A DNA stretch of 64,000 nt from Lutibacter litoralis (GTDB taxonomy: Bacteria; Bacteroidota; Bacteroidia; Flavobacteriales; Flavobacteriaceae), in assembly GCF_014646675.1 (NCBI RefSeq), contig NZ_BMNS01000003.1, positions 382,070 to 446,069 on the forward strand, read 5' to 3'. The notes under the pieces were generated by a model. It was not told the DNA's origin. It worked only from the letters and a program-made list of their open reading frames with translations, and did not search any database. The translations under genes and the position numbers were made by a program. Each line of letters opens with the position of its first letter. Position 1 is the first letter of the stretch. Shown in pieces: positions 57,115 through 64,000 of this stretch.

Positions 57115-57954
57115 ATGCGTAACATAATTATAACATTCGGATTGATTGCATTGATAAGCTGCAATTCAAATAAAAAATCGGATTCTGAACAGACACAAGT
57201 TGTTTATATTCCTGAAACGGATACAGCTACCTATGAAAGTTCAAGGGTCGAGAAAATTATTGAAGAAAACAAACAGCAGACAAATTATTCACTGACTTAT
57301 TGGGATTCGGATACGTTAAATCTTTGGGGACACCAACCTTTAGATAAAAACCTATTTTTAATAAACTTTAATTCTGGGCAAGTTCATAAAGCAAAGACAA
57401 TTTCACATATATCAAAAGAAGACCCAATGGCTGATTTTATGGATTTGACTATAATTCAACCTTCGATTTTTAAGGATAAAAAAGATTTGGATTTAGGAAT
57501 GTTTTCTGAAAAGGAAGAGATTGATTTTAAAATACTAAAATTCGAAGACATAAATGATAAGAAAATAAGTGTAGAAATTGACAGTTTGATTAGAAAAACC
57601 TCCATGATTGATTCTCTACTAAGTATTAATGGGGAGAAACTTGATAATTCTGTGATTACATCGAAGCCTATAATAAGTGGATTAAGGACTGAAAATGTGG
57701 ACATTAAAATTGTCACCTACATGATTTTCGATAATTCAACAACTGGACCTCGATTTGCTATATTAAATGGAAAGATTTACCCAATTTCTGGACAATGTTC
57801 TTTTAAGGAGATAATTCCATATATGATAGATAATGAATTATTTATAAAGTCAGGAGCAAGTTGTTGTGATTGTGGGATTGTAATTGACAAGATTTTTAAA
57901 GTAACTAATGATTCGATAACTCTTGAATTTAATGATGGAAGTCAGTCGAATTAA
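57115..57954 (+). CDS. Cassette 1 gene: lipoprotein of unknown function
   Basis: A 279-residue lipoprotein with the signal LIALISCNSNKKSD. It starts 11 bases after a cassette boundary and ends 9 bases before the matching folding element, a packing typical of cassette genes. The body is mixed alpha/beta: DKNLFLINFNSGQVHKAKT, EIDSLIRKTSMIDSLLS and, near the end, LFIKSGASCCDCGIVIDKIF with a Cys cluster. No family is recognised. It has no promoter of its own that I can see. Confidence 0.75.
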   Translation: MRNIIITFGLIALISCNSNKKSDSEQTQVVYIPETDTATYESSRVEKIIEENKQQTNYSLTYWDSDTLNLWGHQPLDKNLFLINFNSGQVHKAKTISHISKEDPMADFMDLTIIQPSIFKDKKDLDLGMFSEKEEIDFKILKFEDINDKKISVEIDSLIRKTSMIDSLLSINGEKLDNSVITSKPIISGLRTENVDIKIVTYMIFDNSTTGPRFAILNGKIYPISGQCSFKEIIPYMIDNELFIKSGASCCDCGIVIDKIFKVTNDSITLEFNDGSQSN

Positions 57955-57962
57955 TAAAATAC

Positions 57963-58103
57963 TAAAGCCAACACGCAATATACGTAAGCCGGGGGATATG
58001 GATAATTTAAACTTTTGTACATTTAATAAAAATTGTAACGGTTTGATAAGTTGGAGCTTCGAAATCCCGGCCTCCGCATATTGCCATCCGTTATATGGCA
58101 TTT
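57963..58103 (+). repeat. attC-like element 1 between cassettes 1 and 2
   Basis: The ends are AAGCCAACACG and CCGTTATATGGC. Inside, GCAATATACGTAAGCCGGG (57975-57993) pairs with CCCGGCCTCCGCATATTGC (58066-58084) with three mismatches, around a 72-base loop, and GAT/CAT-type bases bulge on the right arm. This is the plan of an integron attC site: short outer R''/R' boxes, an imperfect stem with extrahelical bases and a variable loop. The R' end, GTTATATGGCATTT (58090-58103), opens the next cassette. Confidence 0.6.
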
Positions 58104-58207
58104 AAGCTGAACAATGGCAGAAATGTCATAAGATTGACATAATAATGACGCAACAACGAGAACAACATAGAAATATCTTTGCTAAGTAATTATTAAAATA
58201 TATCAAA

Positions 58208-58807
58208 ATGAATAATCAGAACTTAGCAATTAAAATTAAAGACTTTCGAAACCGAAAAGGATTTTCTCAAGAACAATTATCAGAAGAATCAAAATTAAGC
58301 CTAAGAACAATTCAACGAATTGAAAAAGGCGAATCAATTCCGAGAGGAGATACGCTGATAAAACTTACTCAAGCTCTTGGAGTAACGCCTGATGACCTTT
58401 TAGAATGGACAGACATTGAAGATAAAGGATATTTAACTCTTTTAAATTTAAGTTCTCTTAGTGTTTTAATTCAACCCATATTAGGAATTATAATTCCACT
58501 TGTAATGTGGATTCTAAAGAAAGAAAAGATAAAACTTGTAGATGACACAGGTAAAAAGTTAATCAGCTTTCAGATTACTTGGACCTTATTATTCTACATT
58601 GTGTTGATTGTTGCATCAAAAGGTGCATTTATACCATTAAATTTTAACTTCCTAAATTCATTTCTTCTCTTAATAACAGATTTCTCGATAGGAATAGTGA
58701 TATTATTTTTATATTTATTTAATATAGTCTCTATAGTTCTAAATATTAGAAGAAGCCAAAAAGGATTGAAAAACAAATATTTACCTGCAATCCCATTTTT
58801 AAAATAA
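58208..58807 (+). CDS. Cassette 2 gene: XRE-type HTH protein with DUF4870-like membrane domain
   Basis: A 199-residue protein. Residues 8-65 are a clear HTH_3 domain (IKDFRNRKGFSQEQLSEESK, LSLRTIQRIEKGESIPRGDT). The rest has about four helices, starting LIQPILGIIIPLVMWILKKE and DDTGKKLISFQITWTLLFY, the DUF4870 pattern. Membrane-tethered HTH regulators of this build are known in Bacteroidota. It sits between two attC-like elements in the same direction. The gene ends six bases before the second one. Confidence 0.85.
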   Translation: MNNQNLAIKIKDFRNRKGFSQEQLSEESKLSLRTIQRIEKGESIPRGDTLIKLTQALGVTPDDLLEWTDIEDKGYLTLLNLSSLSVLIQPILGIIIPLVMWILKKEKIKLVDDTGKKLISFQITWTLLFYIVLIVASKGAFIPLNFNFLNSFLLLITDFSIGIVILFLYLFNIVSIVLNIRRSQKGLKNKYLPAIPFLK

Positions 58808-58812
58808 AAAAC

Positions 58813-58957
58813 GCCATATAACATCTCATAAAATTTATGCTTACTTTTAAACTAAATAACGAACCGACAAACATACAACTAACGATTTGCTACCACCGAA
58901 AAATCTCCGATTTTCCAGTCGCACAAATCATAACCCTAAACCGTAAGCAATAACTCG
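58813..58957 (+). repeat. attC-like element 2; includes dispersed repeat copy C
   Basis: It starts GCCATATAAC, the exact reverse complement of GTTATATGGC at 58090, the cassette 2 start; with flanking bases the match is 13 of 14. Nested inverted repeats follow: GCTTAC with GTAAGC, GATTTG with CAAATC, and AAAAATC with GATTTT, with CTCATAAAATTTATG inside. The 58813-58893 part matches copies A, B and D; up to 58933 it also matches copy A. Confidence 0.6.
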
Positions 58958-58981
58958 AATATATTTAAAAATAAAATCAAT

Positions 58982-60361
58982 ATGACCTTAGATTACCCCA
59001 CAATATTATTTTTCTTTGTGTTGACTAATATATTTAATATTGCATTATTCATTTATCAATATTTTTTTCATCATAAGAAATGGTATTTATCTGTGTTTAT
59101 TATGGGTATTTTATTTCAAACAATTGCTATGATTCTGATAGGCAACAGAAATAGTTTACCTTTTTTGCTCACCGTACAAATAAGTAATTTTTTTTTAATT
59201 TCTAGTTTTGCATTAACAACTTTTGGTCTTATTTCGTTTGATGGCAAAATTCGAAAAAATCTGTTATGGCTTTTCGTTGTTTTTACTCTTCTATTTTATT
59301 TTTCTTTTCTGCTCGTTGCTGAAAACGATATAATTCGTATTATTATTCAGACAATTGCCTGTTCGTTTTTTTATGGGATTGGTGCATTTTATCTTTTTAT
59401 CAATAAAGAAAAATACAAATTTTCTATTATTATAAGTATTGCACTTTTTATATATTCAATCTTTCAGCTTTATCGCATCTCTATTCTATATCACGTTGAA
59501 CAACCTTATGATTTTTTGAAAGGTTCTGCAATTGATAATTGGTATCTTATTATTTCTTTGTTTATTGTTAGTACCCTCCGGATTGGTTTTATAATGCTTT
59601 TAAAGGAAATAGACCAAAAAACAATATTTCTAATAAACGCAAAAATAGAACAGAATAAGCTCAAACTTGAAGAATTAAATAAAACTAAAGACAAATTATT
59701 TTCAATTATTGCACATGATCTAAGAAGTCCGTTTAATGGCATTTTAGGCTTTTCGGAACTATTAATTAAGAATTCAAAAGATTTTGAAGTTGCTGAATCT
59801 GAAAGATATTTAGGAATTATAAATTCATCAGCCAAAAACACACTTATTTTACTTGATAACTTGTTACACTGGGTAAAAACACAAACTGGACAAATCATCT
59901 GTAAACCCGAAAAAATAAATTTAACTTCTGTTATCAAAGAAGTATTAGAAATATCTAGGTCAATTGCAATAATTAAAAGCATAACTTTAAATTATATTCA
60001 GTCTGATGCCATTGAAGTGTATGCCGATGCGAATATGTTAAAGATAGTATTGCGAAATATTATTTCAAATGCTATAAAATTCACGAATCCATACGGTAAA
60101 ATAGAAGTGTCTGCAATCCAAAATCAAAACGATATTGAAATTACTGTTTCTGACAATGGAGTTGGAATGAATGAAGAAACTCTAAATAAATTATTTAAAA
60201 TTGATTCAACTATAATAACTATTGGAACAGCAGCCGAAAAAGGTTCAGGTTTAGGCTTAATACTTTGTAAAGAATTTGTAGAAAAACAAAGAGGGAAAAT
60301 TTGGGTAGAAAGTAAATTAGGAAAAGGCAGTGATTTTAAATTTACGTTACCTTTAAATTGA
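58982..60361 (+). CDS. Membrane-anchored sensor histidine kinase
   Basis: A 459-residue kinase. Residues 1-215 contain about seven hydrophobic helices with no extracellular sensor domain. A short coil then leads to the H-box KDKLFSIIAHDLRSPFNGIL with His near 244, and HATPase_c motifs NIISNAIKFTNPYG, DNGVGMN and GSGLGLILCKEF. No response regulator is next to it. It follows attC-like element 2 and may belong to the array, but I cannot match a cassette boundary on its right. Confidence 0.9.
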   Translation: MTLDYPTILFFFVLTNIFNIALFIYQYFFHHKKWYLSVFIMGILFQTIAMILIGNRNSLPFLLTVQISNFFLISSFALTTFGLISFDGKIRKNLLWLFVVFTLLFYFSFLLVAENDIIRIIIQTIACSFFYGIGAFYLFINKEKYKFSIIISIALFIYSIFQLYRISILYHVEQPYDFLKGSAIDNWYLIISLFIVSTLRIGFIMLLKEIDQKTIFLINAKIEQNKLKLEELNKTKDKLFSIIAHDLRSPFNGILGFSELLIKNSKDFEVAESERYLGIINSSAKNTLILLDNLLHWVKTQTGQIICKPEKINLTSVIKEVLEISRSIAIIKSITLNYIQSDAIEVYADANMLKIVLRNIISNAIKFTNPYGKIEVSAIQNQNDIEITVSDNGVGMNEETLNKLFKIDSTIITIGTAAEKGSGLGLILCKEFVEKQRGKIWVESKLGKGSDFKFTLPLN

Positions 60362-60512
60362 TTGTAAAAATATAACATATATAGATTATTGATTTAAAGA
60401 ATGATTGAACCAAAAAATAGTCAATCTATTTCAAGTCAAAAAAAACTAATAATGGCTTTGAAAAATTTATTACTTTTAAGGTATTATATTGAATAAATCA
60501 GAATTATCAGAG

Positions 60513-60923
60513 ATGAGAATAAATTATGAATTTATAGAGGATTATAATTTATTAATTCAGAAAGCCTACGGAGAATGGTCAACTGAATACTATATCAATT
60601 ATATTAAGACAATACTCAACAATAAAAAAATGCTTAATGTTAAGAAAATTTTTTCAGACTTAAGAAATATAAATTTAGAGGAGGCATTTAAAGAAATTGA
60701 CAAATTAATTGAATTAAGAGAAAGTATGATTAATTTGAATTACACAAATGTTAATGTTGTTAATAGTCCAACTTCTACTGTTGTCAGTCATCTATATCAA
60801 GATAAATTAGCCCAAAAAGGATTCAACAATCACCATTATTGTAATACTATAAAAACCGCTATTGAATTATTAGACTTAGATATAAGCGAAAGTGAAATGA
60901 ACACTCTTCTCAAAAAAATTTAG
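60513..60923 (+). CDS. Small soluble protein, possibly STAS-like
   Basis: A 136-residue protein. The ATG at 60513 (MRINYEFIEDYNLLIQKAYGE) is preferred over a TTG at 60489. The order of strand, helix and strand (IFSDLRNINLEEAFKEIDKLI, then NVNVVNSPTSTVVSHLYQDK) recalls STAS- or SpoIIAA-like anti-sigma-antagonist folds seen near kinases, but the similarity is weak. It ends DISESEMNTLLKKI. It is followed after about 100 bases by repeat copy D. Confidence 0.6.
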   Translation: MRINYEFIEDYNLLIQKAYGEWSTEYYINYIKTILNNKKMLNVKKIFSDLRNINLEEAFKEIDKLIELRESMINLNYTNVNVVNSPTSTVVSHLYQDKLAQKGFNNHHYCNTIKTAIELLDLDISESEMNTLLKKI

Positions 60924-61030
60924 AATGTAAAATTTCAAAAACAAGTATACCGATTAATTTAGAATGATAAAATTTACTAGATAAAGAAATTTATAAAGCA
61001 AAAGCAGATTCATAATTAAATAATGAAAAA

Positions 61031-61112
61031 GCCAGCAGGTAACACCTCATAAAATTTATGCTTACTTTTAAACTAAATTACGAACCGACAAACATTTAAC
61101 AAACGATTTACT
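61031..61112 (+). repeat. Dispersed cassette-end-like repeat, copy D
   Basis: GCCAGCAGGTAACACCTCAT then AAAATTTATGCTTACTTTTA, ACGAACCGACAAACATTTAA and CAAACGATTTACT. It is nearly identical to copy C in this part. It ends 8 bases before the aminotransferase start. I see no GTTACCTGCTGGC partner upstream, so the cassette boundary on its left has been lost or lies elsewhere. Confidence 0.7.
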
Positions 61113-61120
61113 ATTTAACT

Positions 61121-62347
61121 ATGAAACTTGATTTAGAATTTGTTCGCGCACAATTTCCAGCCTTTTCTGAGCCTTCTTTAAAGGGATGGGCTTTTTTTGA
61201 AAATGCTGGAGGATCCTATCCTTGTATTCAATTTATTAATCGATTAACCGATTTTTATATGAAAAACAAGGTGCAGGTAAACTATCCTTATCCTGCTTCA
61301 ATGTTAGCTGGAGAATTAATGGAGGCTTCTTATAAGAGAATGGCTGATTACTTGAATGTTGAAGACTCAGAAATTCATTTCGGTCCATCCACAACACAAA
61401 ATATCTATGTGCTGGCAAACGCCATGAGTCCAATATTGAAGAACGGTGACGAAATCATTGTGTCTTGTCAAGATCATGAAGCAAATGCAGGTGCATGGAG
61501 AAAATTAGCCGATAAAGGAATTAAAATTGTAGAATGGCATGTCCATTCGGAAACAGGATTATTGATTTTAGATGAATTGGAAGGTTTATTTTCTGACCGA
61601 ACAAAAATGTTGGTTTTTCCGCATTGCTCGAATGTAATAGGTCATATTAATCCAGTTAAAGAAATTAGTCAAAGAGCTCATAAGCATGGAGCTTTATCTG
61701 TGGTGGATGGAGTTGCTTACGCCCCTCATGCTTTTCCTGATTTAAAAGATTTGGGTGCAGATATTTATCTTTTTTCATTGTACAAAACATATGGTCCTCA
61801 TTTGGGAATGATGTATGTGAATAAAGAGCTGATAGGAAAGATGGAAAACCAATCTCACTTTTTTAAAGAAGGTATAACCAGAGCTATGTTAACGCCAGCA
61901 GGACCTGATCATGCTCAAATTGCAGCTGCTAGTGGAATATTGGATTATTTTGATGCAGTTTATAAACACCATTTTGATGAGAAAGCAGAACCTGCACAAA
62001 AAAACAGAGCGCTAACTAAATTATTTAATAAGCATGAAAAAGCACTTTTGGAGCGCTTACTTGATTTTTTAAAATCTCGTGATGATGTTCAAATAATAGG
62101 TCCTGATGATGCAGAAGTAAGAGCGGCAACTGTTTCTGTTATTCCTAAAAATAGAACTATTGATCAGGTTTATGCAACTTTAGTAAAACACAAAATAATG
62201 TTAGGAAAGGGAGATTTTTATGCGGTTCGTCCCCTTATAGATATGGATATTCCTAGAAAACCTGGCGTGTTGAGAATTTCTTTTTTGCATTACACCAGTA
62301 TGGAAGAAATTGATCAGTTAATAGAGGCGTTAAAAGTTGCATTGTAA
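61121..62347 (+). CDS. Cysteine-desulfurase-like class V aminotransferase
   Basis: A 408-residue PLP enzyme. The Schiff-base Lys is in LFSLYKTYGPHLGMMYVN near residue 222. FENAGGSYPC near the N-terminus, FGPSTTQNIYVLANA near 88 and SVVDGVAYAPHAFPDLKDLG near 195 fit the csdA/SufS-like group (TIGR01976 type) rather than true IscS. No Fe-S assembly genes are near, so the substrate is unknown; isopenicillin-N-epimerase-like roles are possible. It begins just after repeat copy D. Confidence 0.85.
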   Translation: MKLDLEFVRAQFPAFSEPSLKGWAFFENAGGSYPCIQFINRLTDFYMKNKVQVNYPYPASMLAGELMEASYKRMADYLNVEDSEIHFGPSTTQNIYVLANAMSPILKNGDEIIVSCQDHEANAGAWRKLADKGIKIVEWHVHSETGLLILDELEGLFSDRTKMLVFPHCSNVIGHINPVKEISQRAHKHGALSVVDGVAYAPHAFPDLKDLGADIYLFSLYKTYGPHLGMMYVNKELIGKMENQSHFFKEGITRAMLTPAGPDHAQIAAASGILDYFDAVYKHHFDEKAEPAQKNRALTKLFNKHEKALLERLLDFLKSRDDVQIIGPDDAEVRAATVSVIPKNRTIDQVYATLVKHKIMLGKGDFYAVRPLIDMDIPRKPGVLRISFLHYTSMEEIDQLIEALKVAL

Positions 62348-62858
62348 AATATGCAAGTTAGTTCTTATCATATCCTTAATAAATACTTAACGTTAAATAA
62401 CGAAAGGCGAACATTGGGTATAGTTTATTTTAGCATTTAAAAAGTAGAAAAATAATTGCTAAGTTTAAAGTTAATAACAAAAAACTAAATGTTAGAAAAA
62501 AACATTTTTATTAGTCACCCAAAGGGGCTCAGCACAGAATAGGTTTGGTTCGCCACAGCAAAAGGCACAAAACTGTTCAGCCAAAAAAAACCATGCCCTA
62601 AATTAGGTATTTTTAAGAGAGGAAGGGTCTAGAACCTTCATCTCAATGCCTTGATATCATTGACGTTACAGCGCCTTCTGTTTTTTGGGTAACGAATAGG
62701 GTAACTGAACTATAATTATTCTGATTTTTATGAACTTTGCTATTCAAAGATACGAAGTTTTTAAGTAGAATTAAATTATTTGGTTTAATTTATATTAGAT
62801 TTAACCATTGAAAAATTTCGAAAGAAGTATCTATTTATTGAGTATCAAAGTAAAACAA
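62348..62858. other. Gap with a faint repeat remnant and a tRNA-like stretch
   Basis: CTTAACGTTAAATAACGAA and CGAACATT near 62386-62415 weakly recall the C/D repeats. On the minus strand around 62625-62690, a T-arm-like GAAGGTTCTAGACCCTTC follows a sequence that might be a decayed tRNA anticodon arm; it does not fold into a full tRNA. No gene is seen here. Confidence 0.4.
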
Positions 62859-64000
62859 ATGAAAAAATTAAAATTTGAATATCGCATTACCTTAGCCTAT
62901 TTATTTTTAGGAGGTGTTTGGATAATATTTTCTGACAAACTTCTATATTTGATTATAGACAATGCAAATATTTTAACCGAAATTCAAACATATAAAGGAT
63001 GGTTTTTTGTATTTGTTACTGCACTCATATTTTACATTTTCCTTAAAAAACATCTAAATTTATTACGATATACAGAACAAGAATTAATCTTATCCAATGC
63101 AAAATTGGGAGAAAGTGAAACGCAATTTAGTAATGCGATTTTAAGTGCTCCATTTCCAATAATGATTCATTCAGAGGGGGAGGTTATTATGTTATCCAGT
63201 TCATGGACAAAAATAACAGGTTATTCCAAAAAAGATATTCCTACAATTGCTAAATGGACAGAAAAGGCCTATGGTAAAAAGGCAATTCTATCTAAAGAGT
63301 TTATTAATAAACTTTACGAATTAGAGAAGGAAAAGGATGACGGTGAGTGGGAAATTACAACAAGTGACAAAAATAAAAGGATTTGGGAATTTATGTCAAC
63401 TCCTTTAGGAAAATATCCAGATGGAAGAAGAATTGTAAGTTCAATGGCAGTTGATGTCACTGAACGTAAAAAAGGAGAACAGCAATTAATAAAAGCCAAA
63501 GAAAAAGCGGAAGAAAGTGAAAAAGCCTTAAAACAGTCAGGCGATTTAATGAAATATATCATCGAACATAACCGAAGTGCTATTGCTATTCATGATAAAG
63601 ATTTCAAATATATCTATGTAAGTCAAAGATATTTAGAAGATTTTAATTTAAAGGGAAAGAATATTATTGGGAAACATCATTACGATGTATTCCCTGATTT
63701 ACCGCAAAAATGGAGAGATGTTCATAAGAAAGCATTATTAGGCAAAGTTTCAAGTGCAGATGAAGACCCATATTATAAAGATGATGGAACAGTTGTGTGG
63801 ACAAGATGGGAATGCAGACCATGGTATGAAAATGACAATACAATAGGTGGTTTTATTGTATATTCAGAGGTAATTACTGAGCGTAAAAAAATGGAGTTAG
63901 AACTTATTAAAGCTAAAGAACAAGCCCAAGAAAGTGATAGACTAAAATCCGCATTCCTTGCTAATATGAGCCACGAAATCCGTACCCCAATGAATGGAAT
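62859..64000 (+). CDS. PAS-domain sensor histidine kinase (partial, runs off the right edge)
   Basis: The frame starts at the ATG at 62859 and is open to the end of the window (380 codons). Two helices ([20 protein letters not shown], then [20 protein letters not shown]) frame a short loop. Two PAS domains follow: about residues 85-200 ([28 protein letters not shown]) and 235-345 ([40 protein letters not shown]), each ending in a coiled stretch with TERKK. The H-box [15 protein letters not shown] is the last thing seen. HATPase and any receiver lie outside the window. Confidence 0.92.
   Translation, partial: MKKLKFEYRITLAYLFLGGVWIIFSDKLLYLIIDNANILTEIQTYKGWFFVFVTALIFYIFLKKHLNLLRYTEQELILSNAKLGESETQFSNAILSAPFPIMIHSEGEVIMLSSSWTKITGYSKKDIPTIAKWTEKAYGKKAILSKEFINKLYELEKEKDDGEWEITTSDKNKRIWEFMSTPLGKYPDGRRIVSSMAVDVTERKKGEQQLIKAKEKAEESEKALKQSGDLMKYIIEHNRSAIAIHDKDFKYIYVSQRYLEDFNLKGKNIIGKHHYDVFPDLPQKWRDVHKKALLGKVSSADEDPYYKDDGTVVWTRWECRPWYENDNTIGGFIVYSEVITERKKMELELIKAKEQAQESDRLKSAFLANMSHEIRTPMNG

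Noticed and set aside
62380..62415. Fifth copy of the dispersed repeat
   Set aside because: Only two short blocks are shared and the order is loose; recorded as a faint remnant at most.

Overview
The window looks like a chromosomal stretch of a marine member of the Flavobacteriaceae (Bacteroidota). It is AT-rich. Promoters fit the Bacteroidota pattern (TTTG, about 19 bases, TAnnTTTG) and Shine-Dalgarno sequences are mostly absent. Typical gene families include a GPH sugar transporter beside GH172, GH29 and GH20 enzymes, a DUF4212/VC_2705 symporter pair, DUF6660, and M56 peptidases carrying TonB-plug-like modules. The genus cannot be fixed from the sequence.

Region 1 (1-19.6 kb) is a plus-strand glycan-utilisation locus: two GH172 (DUF2961) proteins, a GPH sugar:cation symporter, a beta-helix protein with a discoidin-like domain, a GH43/GH32-fold protein, two different GH29 alpha-L-fucosidases, a GHL6-like hydrolase and a GH20 beta-hexosaminidase, then transketolase and a small transaldolase. 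No SusC/SusD pair lies in the window. Together they suggest exo-acting breakdown of a fucose-, hexosamine- and perhaps pentofuranose-containing glycan, with C5/C6 sugars passing to the pentose phosphate pathway. Two internal gene remnants (about 5.3-6.0 and 7.8-8.0 kb) show the locus has been losing genes.

Region 2 (19.6-23.4 kb) holds a degenerate SDR-like gene and the collapsed remains of an integrative element: a small basic ORF, ssb, a RadC/JAMM protein and a clipped 60-residue ORF, running into the first ~90 codons of a tyrosine integrase next to tRNA-Ser(TGA). Region 3 (23.5-36.4 kb) has a TSUP permease and aroC, then a minus-strand acetate module: IS1-InsA-like zinc-ribbon/HTH protein, porin, DUF4212 + VC_2705 symporter, symporter-fused histidine kinase, lone receiver, and a 1274-residue fusion of two acyl-CoA synthetases. 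Region 4 (36.6-48.3 kb) is core metabolism and housekeeping: gltBD, an OB-like lipoprotein with a PepSY membrane protein, a Na+/Ca2+ exchanger, a BlaI/M56 pair with a clear operator, a tiny conserved protein and tRNA-Arg(ACG).

Region 5 (48.3-64 kb) is accessory. It contains three tandem micro-peptide genes on the minus strand that share a WSNYRRY C-terminal block, an IS3 transposase relic, an MFS transporter, a truncated metal-efflux locus, a CysQ/phosphotransferase pair, REP-like repeats around a frameshifted SLOG gene, and an array that looks like integron cassettes. Two successive genes there have attC-like folding elements whose outer ends match the cassette starts as integron recombination predicts. 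A 75-125 base repeat family found four times in the window is related to one of these elements. The window ends inside a PAS-domain histidine kinase.

The two most interesting signals are the micro-peptide cluster (49.57-49.87 kb) and the cassette array (57.09-58.96 kb).
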